From Dipylidium caninum (lineage: Eukaryota; Platyhelminthes; Cestoda; Cyclophyllidea; Dipylidiidae): DNA of 64,000 nt. A program made the translations under genes and the position numbers. The stretch covers positions 38,501 to 102,500 of the forward strand of contig QEYB01001003.1 of NCBI GenBank assembly GCA_017562135.1. Reading direction: 5' to 3'. Below the pieces are notes generated by a model that was not told the origin of the DNA, made no database searches, and saw nothing but the letters and a program-made list of their open reading frames with translations. Shown piece after piece: positions 39,008-49,542 of the stretch (its first letter is position 1; each line of letters opens with the position of its first letter).

Positions 39008-39929
39008 AAAAGAAATGACTCTGGGGAGGAAAGAAGCCCATCGCGGGGTGGCAACGTCTCGTCCAGCGGTCGACTGACTTCATTCCTGCGATCTTCTCTT
39101 CGACTTTCCCTCCAAAACAGAAAGACGCCAAGAGCATCTCCCCCCTTCGCTGTTGCTGGCACTCCTGCCTCTTCCCAACGCTCCTCCCACATTGTCGTGG
39201 GCATCCAACGTGTGGGCTCGGTGGCAAGTACTTCCAGTTGCTGCTTCGCCTTCTGTCGAATATGCCACGAAACGGACAGATCTACGTCGGAGACGGAGTT
39301 AGAGCCGTGTGGCAAGCTGATAGCACCCTGTCTCTGTGACGGGAGTCTGAAGTATGTCCACGAGAAGTGTATCCAACGCTGGATTGAAGTCAGCCGCTCG
39401 AGACAGTGTGAGCTGTGTCATTTTGACTACGAGATGCGGAGCTACACGAAGCCCATGAAAGAGGTGAAGAAGTTGACAGCGATCTCTTAAATCCCCCCAA
39501 TTTTCGGTGCTTCATCTACTGCTCATCCATTTATTTCAGTGGCGGTGTTGTCTACTGGATTGGCGAGAGCTGCGAAATCTCTTCTGCTTCGTCTCCATTT
39601 ACTTACTTGTTCAAGCCTGCGTGGTGTGGGCGCTCTACGCCCTCATCTCCAATCTCACCGCCGCCGGCTCTCCAACCTCCGAGCGCAATTGGCAGTTCTG
39701 GTTGAAGGTCCTAGTAGTAATCGTGGGCGTTTCCAGCGTCGGCGTTTTCGCATACATCCAAGTACGCTACTGCTGCGGCTTGTGTCAGCGTTGGCGGCGG
39801 TCAAACCGTGTCTGCGTGGTGCAGGAGCCCTCCGAAGAGCGGATTTCGAAGCTACGACTGGAACAACGATCACCTAACAATGAAATTCCTATTGTACACG
39901 AGGTGCACACCTTTACGGCGATGCCTTGA
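39008..39929 (+). CDS. MARCHF1/8-like: MARCH-type RING-CH E3 ubiquitin ligase (MARCHF1/8-like), 5' end missing
   Basis: Membrane-bound ubiquitin ligase; vertebrate MARCHF1/8 down-regulate surface receptors by ubiquitination. Two exons, about 39008-39463 and 39540-39929, are joined in phase 0. The RING-CH domain is intact: CRICHETD, PCLCDGSLKYVHEKC, WIEVSRSRQCELC, in the C4HC3 order with all eight ligands. After CELCHFDYEM, the spliced junction KPMKE/WRCCLLDW aligns without gaps to MARCHF8 KPLRKWEKL. Two membrane helices follow (FVSIYLLVQACVVWALYALI and KVLVVIVGVSSVGVFAYIQV), then a short cytoplasmic tail ending FTAMP. This is the family's usual layout. The upstream part, rich in Ser and Arg, has no in-frame Met, so the start lies in an unplaced upstream exon; a CAG acceptor at 39005-39007 suggests the exon boundary. 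Confidence 0.88.
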
Positions 39930-41700
39930 GCGGTGACGGTGGAGGAGAAACGGATCGTGGTGCTTCTTACCACATGTCTTTCGTGGATCCCTTTTTCCAG
40001 CTTTGACCTGTTTGCTTGTGTACCCCAAGATTCGTCCCAAATTGTGTGTGTGTGTCTGGTTGCCTATTTGAGTGCCATCGAAATGCTCCTACACTTTGTA
40101 AAAAGTCGAATTGCCAAGTGCTAAGCCGCTATCTGGCTACCGATCATTCCTCTGGCCCTCACTCCTCGCCCGGCCCCTTCCACCCGCCCACCGCCCTCAG
40201 ACCGAATCATCTACCTCGGACGACGAATCGTTGCTCTAGTCACTTGTCAGCCCACCCTACTCGAACTGTGCCGATCTCTTGCAGCAGTGCAACAAGCCCC
40301 CGCCTCTCTGCCGAGGTCCCGTTCCGCCAGTGCGTGCAGTCACTCGCACCGCACACCACTTCAGCCGCCAATCGAACGCAATTCCCCTCCATTTTCCACC
40401 TATATTCCCACACAACAATCCCTTCCTCGTTGCAACCAAGTGAGGTCATTAAACGGTTTGATATGACAATTTGATTTTTGTCGCGACGCTCTCTGATGGC
40501 AAATGCGAGTTTTGCTGTGCCGGAGTGATGGGGGGTGTAGGAGGTCATTTACGGAAATAGATGGTGATGGTGGAGCAGTAGGGAAGAGAGGCGGCCATGA
40601 ACGCAGGATTGCGTTTTGGAAGCGCGACGCCCGCCACACCTCCACCGATTTCTCCGGTCTTGCCGAGGTTCTAATGTTGGCGGCCTTTCTGACTGCTGGA
40701 ACCGGCGACCGGAGGGCATCAGGTCGGGGAGTTGGACGAACTAGTAGCTTTAAAACAAAGACTACGCTAGGCCTGAACTTCCCTACTGACCACTTCTTCG
40801 TCCCGAACACCACCACTCGTTCTGGCCCTTGCACCGTTCCGTAAGGCGAGTATAATGAGGGGGGGGGGGAGCAGAGAGGAGTGTCCCGTTTTCCATGGGG
40901 TGAGTTGGACCTGGGCGGAAGTGGAGGAATGGCAGGAGAACGGCGCGCTCGTCGATACCCTTCATGAAAGCAGATCCTGTCACCAGCTGCCGCGAAGAGA
41001 CTCTAGTGGCGATGAGCAAGACAGGAGCACCGTTGAGAGGCCTCCAGCCCCATTGCCGTTGCGGCCAAATGACATACTTCTCGAAGTCATTTGGAATAAG
41101 TTCAGAGGGATACGATGTGCTTCCTAGCGCACCGAAATCATATAGTGAGAAGGTTGATTTTTGGTCGCCTGCGGGAGGCGGCTGACCAAATCCCCTACGT
41201 GAGGGCGCGGCTGAGAACGCGCACCACCACGCCTAACCGGACGTCATTGTTCCACCCTGGTGGACGCTTCTGCGTCTACGCGCTTTCCCAGTGTCGGTGG
41301 TGGCGACGGCGCCCGTGTCAAGGCCTTTCTGTGCGCGTTCGGGGTACGTGGTGAGGCGGGCGGAGACGGGGGAGGCGATGGACATCCACTGGGACGTCAG
41401 TGATCTCCGACACAAAAAATAAGCCCTGCTTGATCACACATCTTGTCACACAACAGTGCCTGTCGAGAGCGAATCCCGTTGCGGATGCATCTTCTTCTTT
41501 CGCTCTTTTTCTCCCAGCCTCCCCTCCCAACTTCTCTCCTCTCCTTCTCCTTCTACGGCTAGCCAAAGGGTCACGCAGCTCGGGGCCGTATTTGCCCACT
41601 TTGAGGTAGAAACTCGGATTTGAGTGTCTTGAATGCGCCTCAACTCGGTGCAATGACTTGGAGTAAATCTACTCTGCCCAATAAATATTTCCCAAGTGTG
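39930..41700. other. GC-rich region, no gene recognised
   Basis: MARCH-like 3' flank and 1.8 kb of C-rich DNA with a short TG run near 40040. Open frames here are biased by composition and lack motifs. Confidence 0.4.
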
Positions 41701-42030
41701 ATGTCCCGGGCGAAGGGTGCTCTGCTCGTCGCTTTCGTAGGCGTTTATCTACTGATCGCAGCAAGTGGCACGGAGATCACGTCCGGGGCCTCTCCCAAAT
41801 CGCCCCTACGGCGACACAATGGTCGAATGTCGAGCCGTGCTTTAAGAGACGCACTGACAGAGTACGTTTGCTCCCGGTCGGACAAGCCACCAGGCGTCCT
41901 CCCTCCCTTTTCAAGCCGTTTATTCAAAGGCGACATCCCTTGTTGCCAGTTTTCCCGTCCTTGCTCCAGTAGGAGCTGTGACGTTGTCGGGCGGGCGTAT
42001 GTGCAGGTTATACACGTGGAGAGAGCCTGA
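41701..42030 (+). CDS. Possible secreted peptide precursor, unrecognised
   Basis: A 109-codon frame starts at ATG 41701. Residues 7-22 (ALLVAFVGVYLLIAAS) form a convincing hydrophobic signal-peptide core after a basic start (MSRAK). The mature part is basic with several cysteines (CCQFSRPCSSRSC near the end). The segment RALRDALTEY recalls the helix of flatworm neuropeptide F (ALRDYLRQINEYF), but it is three residues shorter. I found no RPRFG amidation motif downstream. A GTTTGC donor right after the EY codons could end a real exon. It may equally be chance in GC-rich DNA, so this is a candidate only. Confidence 0.2.
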   Translation: MSRAKGALLVAFVGVYLLIAASGTEITSGASPKSPLRRHNGRMSSRALRDALTEYVCSRSDKPPGVLPPFSSRLFKGDIPCCQFSRPCSSRSCDVVGRAYVQVIHVERA

Positions 42031-44169
42031 CAAAGTCGCGACAATTGGCCACTTTAACCTCCGCCGAGGATGGAATGTGGAAGAGAGAACTCGACGCGAA
42101 GGACGAAATCCTCCTCCGATGATCCGTGTCAAGAGTGCTCCTGTGACCCGCGGGTCACCGCTGAGAAGGGCGTCACTACGGCTGGTACGCACTTTTGGGA
42201 CGACGGACACCCAAATCGAGCCGTTCTGAAGCGTCACCGTGAGTTGTATGAGGTCTTTGTGCTGTCGAATGGAGACGCGTAGGGCGTCCTGTCGGATGGT
42301 TTGCGGTTTTGCCCTCACGTGTGCGTGATCTCGGACGGGATACGGCGCCGTGAAGTCGCTGATGTGCGTCGATCATAGCGTCTACTGAAGTAGCGTCCAC
42401 TGAAGTTGACCAAAAAGGTAGATTATACACGAAAGACTATTGGCGTTCAAAGCAATGAGGTTGTGGGCCATGGGAAGACGGAAGTGGCGGAGGCTTAATT
42501 GGCCCGCTGTCGGAGGTGAGCCGCGTTATTCACTGGTGCCGGCGGAAGTGCGTCGGTTGGGCAATGGGCGCAATTCCTCCCTCTGATATTGCAGCTTACC
42601 ACTGCGTCCCCTTTACCACCTGCATGCCATCGCACCAATTTGGTCCTCGCGTAGCCCATCCATTCATTCGTTCATCCCGTTAACCTCAACCTGTCCAAGA
42701 TCACGACGGTCTGACCTGTGCAGCCCTCCTATCCACATGAGTATCGGCCGTCGTCGTTGTCGTAGGCGTCCGAGAGGCGGGGAGAAAGTAATTTTGTTTC
42801 CGTAAAGAAAAAACACCTGACACTTGATGGAAGAAACCGAAAGTCGCAATACGTGGGGCGTGGGGGGGCAGGGAGCGAACGACGTGATTTATTTCCCCAC
42901 GGCAAATAGAGGCAACACTATAAGAGGCGATTACGGCGCTGCCACCGCTCAGACAAAAGCCAACCACTGGCAGAAGTCGTCACAAGCCCTGCCGCCCGCA
43001 CGGACGCCGTGGAGCGTCTACCGAAGCGAAGACGATGCCTTCCGCCACGGTGGGTTGCGGGAGGTCTGGTGCAAGTGTTGGAAGAAGTGGTTTATTGTCC
43101 TCAAATGGCCGCATTGATGAAGTAACTAGAGCGGAATCTTTGCCTCAGAAATAGTCCATAAACCGCCGAACTGCCTGTGATCCTATTAGCATAATCAGGC
43201 TGATATGCCTCGGGCTCGGCGGCACGTTCTCACGCAGCGCGCGCACCCAACTCAGTCGCGGCACATGCGCACACACGCAAACACGAGCCTCCTGCCAAAA
43301 CAACCCCTCCGTGCGGTAGTGGCGGAGGAAACCAGCTCTCTCGCGCCTGTTTACCACGGCGCAACCTCCGACCGTCACCGGTCGCCCAGTGGTCACCATC
43401 TCCTGTGCCCTTCACGGGGCCACACACCCCAACTCCGCACCGCGTCCGGCTGCCACCTCCTTGGCTGGAATGGTGGACGGATGTGTGATCGGTTCTGTCA
43501 GACCCGAAGGACGCTACCACGAGGCCGTTGACATGCCCCAGCATTCGGGTGAACGGGTGACTGCCAGTGGACTCGGCCCGCCCCCTCTATTTCGCGGGAG
43601 CGCGGACGGTCGGGGAGCGGTGTCACCGCGCTGGCGAATAGGAAGGGAGGAGAGGAGGAGAAGAAGGAAGGCTGCTAGTACCGGAGCTCTCTCTCTCTCT
43701 CTCAGTGGGATAGAGATATTCCCCCATGAGTTGGGCTTCACCAAAGCAAAATCGTTTTACTACTCGGACAGGGCTTACTTCGGTTGTAGACGCATTAACA
43801 ACTCACTTTTTAGGGGAAAGCATGCTGTTGCTATTGGCAGGTATCTCTGGCGGAGTGCGAGTTCGAGGGGGGAATGGACGGGAGGCAAGACGTCTTGGGG
43901 AATCGCATCCACGATCCCCAGCCAATTGTGTCGTGGAAGGCGGCTACGAGGCACACGAGGCCGACCGACCTTGCGGCACAGGGCGGGGGGGCGTGCGAAG
44001 ACGAAAAAAACCGCTAGTCGGCCCACGCGATACCAAAGCCGCGAGCACCGCGTGGCCACCTCCAAAGGCGAGAGTCGCAAGATCGTGCACTGACGTTGCG
44101 GAGAGGAAGTTTATAACTCGGTGACCGCCCCCGGCGATGAGAAGAGCAAGAAACGTGGGCGACGTGGCG
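42031..44169. other. GC-rich flank of the palindrome, no gene recognised
   Basis: 2.1 kb. It contains a (CT)n tract at 43685-43703. A 234-codon plus-strand frame runs through that microsatellite and on into arginine-rich translation without motifs, and was not called. Confidence 0.4.
43685..43703. repeat. (CT)n microsatellite
   Basis: Dinucleotide run. Confidence 0.9.
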
Positions 44170-45954
44170 GCTTCGATTGAGGCCTTCGATTACACCAGTG
44201 GGTACATGAGACATCGTCGTGTCAACAAACTGGCGACGGGCGGTTGGGTGATGCAGTGAACAAGGCACAAAAAAGGCGGAAAGAGTGAACAAAAGGAGGT
44301 GAGCAGACGAAAACAGAGTCGGCAGAAAACCGACTATTAAGGAGATACGAGAGCGACACAGGTAATAATGAGAACTCGCAAAAACACATTGCCAGAGGCG
44401 CAGAGGCTCACTCAACCTGATGCAAGTCGCACCGAAGGCGTCGAGAGACATTGGTTGGGGAAATGATGCCCCCCACACAAACACCATCGATCGCCGCTTG
44501 CACGCTCTCCAGCGCACTCGAATTGCCCCCAGACCAGACCGGACCCACCCACCTGCCACCACACGTACCGGCGGAAAAGCGACCTCGCAGAACACGAGGT
44601 GCCGGGGTTCCCCCACCGCACCACGAGGCAGCCTAACTCTGAGGCCAGTTGCGCAGCGGTGAAATGCGACTCCACTGAAGCAGCACTTGTTGCTGCTCGG
44701 AATGCGAAATCAGCGGATTGCCTCGCTTCGACTCCTTCCTGTCTGCGCTGTCTCTCCGATGTCTCTCTCCTGCCACCTGTCTCCTGTCTGCCTCCCTCGC
44801 TCCCGCCTCTCTCGCTCCCTCATTCTCTCACTGCCTCGTCAGCCATCGCCGCTAACCATCACCGCATCCGCAATGACGGCATCCGCCAATGCTGCAGTCT
44901 CGCGCCGCACAATCAGTCGACGTCGGCACTACGCGAATGTGTTCGACACACCTAGTCTCGCCCGCCACCGAGACGCCGCCCCAAACACGCCATCAAGTGG
45001 ATGGTGAACAGGAGGCGGTCGAGGCCACGCCAAGTCGGTCGGCGTAAAAGCGATACTCGCGACACTCACCACGCTCACCACGCTCACCACGAGCCCAACA
45101 ACGTCTGCACACGGCTTCACCGGAACGCCAAAGTACCACGTCGACTCGCTCACTTAATTGCTTCAGTGGCTGCCTCACCCTTGGGCGCCTTCCGCCTTTC
45201 GCGGTCAACGTCGGCGCCCACCACGCCGCGCCACGGAGTCCAGAGCCACACACAGGGGTGCACCCTCACGCGGTCCGCCGTCGCCCAACCGGCCACACAG
45301 CGTCGGCGGCCGCACGAGGACTCGAGTTAGGCTGCTCCGACCACCGACAAACTGTCCACTCTGTCCGCGTGCCACGACCCCCTCCTGGACTCAGTTCCGA
45401 CCCAACTGCCAGCCACGCGGCCAACATGGAGGTGGTGCTCTTCGTGGCAGTGTTATTTGTCAGTGTCACTGACGCTGACTGCGGGGTCGGTGACGATGGC
45501 AGTGGCAGAGGCAGAGGCGATGGATGGGGGCATCACCGGATCGCCTACAATAACAGTGTGAACACCACCTCGGAGAGGAGAGGTCTTCACGTCCTCGTGA
45601 TCACCAGCACCTGCCGACCCACGCAGTGGACTTTGATATGCTCCTTAGTGCACCCGATGTGGCACGGTGAGTCGTCGTCGGTTCCGAAAACCCGTCGACA
45701 CTCGCATGGTTGCCAGCTGACGGGAAGAGGTGGGCGGTGATTAGACTCCGCCCTGCCGTCTCGTCTCCGTCTCCGACGTCCGCCCACCAGTCCACCCGGT
45801 ACATATCCACTGGTGACTTGAATCACCAATTCGTCTTCTCCTCACACTCCGCACCGCACCACATTGAACCATGGAGCACCGCACCGCACCGCACCGCACC
45901 GCATCGCATCGCAGCGGCGCGCCGCGCAGCGCAGCTCACGGCGCGGTACCACAT
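44170..45954 (+). repeat. Left arm of a large imperfect palindrome (inverted repeat)
   Basis: This 1785-bp arm is the reverse complement of 46531-48341. Paired positions sum to 92511 over most of the length (for example 44412 pairs with 48099, and 45001 with 47510). Identity is high by eye, roughly 97-99%, with scattered substitutions and a small divergent block around 45050-45090. The outer boundary is sharp at GCTTCGA and the inner one at GGTACCACAT. The arm is GC-rich like its left flank, so this copy may be the original. No target-site duplication and no recognisable protein were found. Confidence 0.95.
45876..45914. repeat. (GCACC)n array, left arm copy
   Basis: Short pentanucleotide array next to the inner boundary of the left arm. 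It is the shorter of the two allelic copies. Confidence 0.85.
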
Positions 45955-46530
45955 CGTTGTACACGAGTCGTGTGTCATATTTACTTGTACCATCGGCGCG
46001 TGGGACCGAGGCTGAGTTCTCCTCATCCGAAGCCAAGTCAAGTCGTGTCCAAGGTGTCGGTCGTGCTGGCACCTCCTGCTCTTATCGCGCCTTCCGCGTT
46101 TACATCCAAGTCGACCGCTGCGTGCGAGACGTGGGAGCGTGGAGGGAGTCTGATTAATTCATTTCTGACCGTTTAATCGCAACACAACTCGTCTTTATTT
46201 AAGGAAGTCGACGGGTAATGACAACTCCTGTCCACTCGTCATAGTCTGGATAACGAAGGGCAGTGATGCCATTTATCCACTGCTAGCTCCTTTCGCCGCC
46301 TTCTGCCTCTCCCCATGAGTGAACTTTGATATGCCATAGTTAAAATTAGTGAATTTAGGCATAAAAATAGGTCACATGCTTCGAGACGACGTAGTTACAG
46401 ACGCCAGCACCGCCACTTCGTGTCCATGTGGTAGACGGGTAACAGACGCGGAGAGTTGTTTCGGCGGGTCTGGGCTTGGTGTGCGCGATGCCGCCTTGTC
46501 AGCTCCTATTTGCCATTACGAGGGCTGGAT
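45955..46530. other. Unique spacer (loop) of the palindrome
   Basis: 576 bp of sequence present once between the arms. I see no gene in it. A unique spacer argues against a simple assembly hairpin artefact. Confidence 0.8.
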
Positions 46531-48341
46531 ATGTGGTACCGCGCCGTGAGCTGCGCTGCGCGGCGCGCCGCTGCGATGCGATGCGGTGCGGTGCGGTGCG
46601 GTGCGGTGCGGTGCGGTGCGGTGCGGTGCTGCCCATGGTTCAATGTGGTGCGGTGCGGAGTGTGAGGAGAAGACGAGTTGGTGATTCAAGTCACCAGTGG
46701 ATATGTACCCAGTGGACTGGTGGGCGGACCTCGAAGACGAGAACGAAGACGGGACGGGACGGCGGAGTCTACTCACCGCCCACCCCTTCCCGTCAGCTGG
46801 CAACCATGCGAGTGTCGACGGGTTTTCGGAACCGACGACGACTCACCGTGCCACATCGGGTGCACTAAGGAGCATATCAAAGTCCACTGCGTGGGTCGGC
46901 AGGTGCTGGTGATCACGAGGACGTGAAGACCTCTCCTTTCCGAGGTGGTGTTCACACTGTTATTGTAGGCGATCCGGTGATGCCCCCATCCATCGCCTCT
47001 GCCTCTGCCACTGCCATCGTCACCGACCCCGCAGTCAGCGTCACTGACACTGGCAAATAACACTGCCACGAAGAGCACCACCTCCATGTTGGCCGCGTGG
47101 CTGGCAGTTGGGTCGGAACTGAGTCCAGGAGGGGGTCGTGGCACGCGGACAGAGTGGACAGTTTGTCGGTGGTCGGAGCAGCCTAACACGAGTCCTCGTG
47201 CGGCCGCCGACGCTGTGTGGCCGGTTGGGCGACGGCGGACCGCGTGAGGGTGCACCCCTGTGTGTGGCTCTGGACTCCGTGGCGCGGCGTGGTGGGCGCC
47301 GACGTTGACCGCGAAAGGCGGAAGGCGCCCAAGGGTGAGGCAGCCACTGAAGCAATTAAGTGAGCGAGTCGACGTGGTACTTTGGCGTTCCGGTGAAGCC
47401 GTGTGCAGACGTTGGAGCTCGTGGTGAGCGTGGTGAGCGCGGTGAGACTGGCGAGTGACGCTTTTACGCCGACCGACTTGGCGTGGCCTCGACCGCCTCC
47501 TGTTCACCATCCACCTGATGGCGTGTTTGGGGCGGCGTCTCGGTGGCGGGCGAGACTAGGTGTGTCGAACACATTCGCGTAGTGCCGACGTCGACTGATT
47601 GTGCGGCGCGAGACTGCAGCATTGGCGGATGCCGTCATTGCGGATGCGGTGATGGTTAGCGGCGATGGCTGACGAGGCAGTGAGAGAATGAGGGAGCGAG
47701 AGAGGCGGGAGCGAGGGAGGCAGACAGGAGACAGGTGGCAGGAGAGAGACATCGGAGAGACAGCGCAGACAGGAAGGAGTCGAAGCGAGGCAATCCGCTG
47801 ATTTCGCATTCCGAGCAGAAACAAGTGCTGCTTCGGTGGAGTCGCATTTCACCGCTGCGCAACTGGCCTCAGAGTTAGGCTGCCTCGTGGTGCGGTGGGG
47901 GAACCCCGGCACCTCGTGTTCTGCGAGGTCGCTTTTCCGCCGGTACGTGTGGTGGCAGGTGGGCTGGTCCGGTCTGGTCTGGGGGCAATTCGAGTGCGCT
48001 GGAGAGCGTGCAAGCGGCGATCGATGGTGTTTGTGTGGGGGGCATCATTTCCCCAACCAATGTCTCTCGACGCCTTCGGTGCGACTTGCATCAGGTTGAG
48101 TGAGCCTCTGCGCCTCTGGCAATGTGTTTTTGCGAGTTCTCATTATTACCTGTGTCGCTCTCGTATCTCCTTAATAGTCGGTTTTCTGCCGACTCTGTTT
48201 TCGTCTGCTCACCTCCTTTTGTTCACTCTTTCCGCCTTTTTTGTGCCTTGTTCACTGCATCACCCAACCGCCTGTCGCCGGTTTGTTGACACGACGATGG
48301 CTCATGTACCCACTGGCTTAATCGAAGGCCTCGCTCGAAGC
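46531..48341 (-). repeat. Right arm of the large imperfect palindrome
   Basis: This 1811-bp arm is inverted relative to 44170-45954. It is about 26 bp longer, mainly from a longer (GGTGC)n array at 46570-46629. A 245-codon minus-strand frame runs through it, but its partner in the left arm is interrupted. The right flank switches abruptly to AT-rich DNA after 48341, suggesting this copy was the one added. Confidence 0.95.
46570..46629. repeat. (GGTGC)n array, right arm copy
   Basis: Expanded counterpart of the left-arm array. It accounts for most of the length difference between the arms. Confidence 0.85.
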
Positions 48342-49542
48342 TTTCATGACTATCCACGAGATTCTCACTTCATCTCGCGGATTAAATTTTCCCTGACGAG
48401 GCCTGTTTTATATTGTTACTGCCGACTTTGCCTCTTCTTGTTCACACACGCTAAAACTACACTTTTCCTACTCATTAGCTTTTTTTCCTGTTGTAAACCT
48501 TATCAAAAGGTTTCCCTTGATTTGCCTCCTTTTCATTTAAAAGTGGCATTTCTAAAGTAAGATGAACTTCTTTTACTTCACTTGTTGACTTTATTTAGTG
48601 TCCTCTTTTCATATTTTGCTCTCTTTATTGACTCTTGTTAAAAGCGGACATCGACATCTATTTTAGCGTTTTTCTCTTAGTCCTTGCATTTCACAGCAAC
48701 TGAACTCCAGATCCCCTGAAACTATGTTGCGCATCCTCAGCTCGTCCTCTCACTTGGGCAAATTGCACTTTAAAGCGCCTTGGTTACCTCATTTAAGTTT
48801 TTTTCGTCCCTTTTAATCGGGTGCCTTCAGCGTTATGCTATAATACTAGGGATTAATTGTAGTCTCTGTTAATATAGAACAACTGTCTGAAATAATAATA
48901 TGCTTCTATGAAGTAAAATTGTGCTGATTGGAAAATTGATTTAGGCCACCTATCGCAATAGCATAATTGTGGTTCGGACCTATCCCCAGGGTTAATGAAG
49001 TCAGCTTATAAATAACGACAAATTGCTTTACTTTAAATACGATGACTTATTTCTTTTACTATCCGAAAACATTACAGAAGCGTATAGTCCTTAGTTAATG
49101 TTTAAGAAAATGGAAATCATTTATATCCTACAGAGGTGAACCGTTGTTGCAAACACAGAACTCTTTTCTTAAAATGCTGACATATTTCTATTTAATGTCA
49201 AATTATTCTGCCTTTATGAAATGGATTGCTTGTTGTTGTAGTTTTAAAATTACCTCATCCTTATACCATTTACGTCAACCGCAAAATACCACCAAGATTA
49301 ATAAATTGGAAATGTACATTCTTAAAGTGCTCACATATTCTTAAAATGAGAAAAGTTTTCCATATTACCAAACATTAATATCCGGAGCCAGCGCAGAATA
49401 GCCTACTTTAGTGCAGCGCTGTCAACCTCGATAGTCACTGATGTGCGGTTTTTTCGATTTGCCGACGTTGGGCCCTATTACTAACATCGTTTGCATCCCC
49501 ATAATCTTGGCCTCTTTTTAATTGCCAAGTCAGGTAACCGAA
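48342..49542. other. AT-rich intergenic region upstream of DCAKD
   Basis: 1.2 kb of T-rich sequence with no recognised exon. It should contain the DCAKD promoter. Confidence 0.45.

Noticed and set aside
43389..44093. 234-codon plus-strand open frame
   Set aside because: It runs through a (CT)n microsatellite, is Arg/Ser/Gly-rich from composition, and has no motif.
46773..47510. 245-codon minus-strand open frame in the right palindrome arm
   Set aside because: The same sequence in the left arm is interrupted, and the translation is low-complexity with no family resemblance. It is kept only as part of a low-interest finding.
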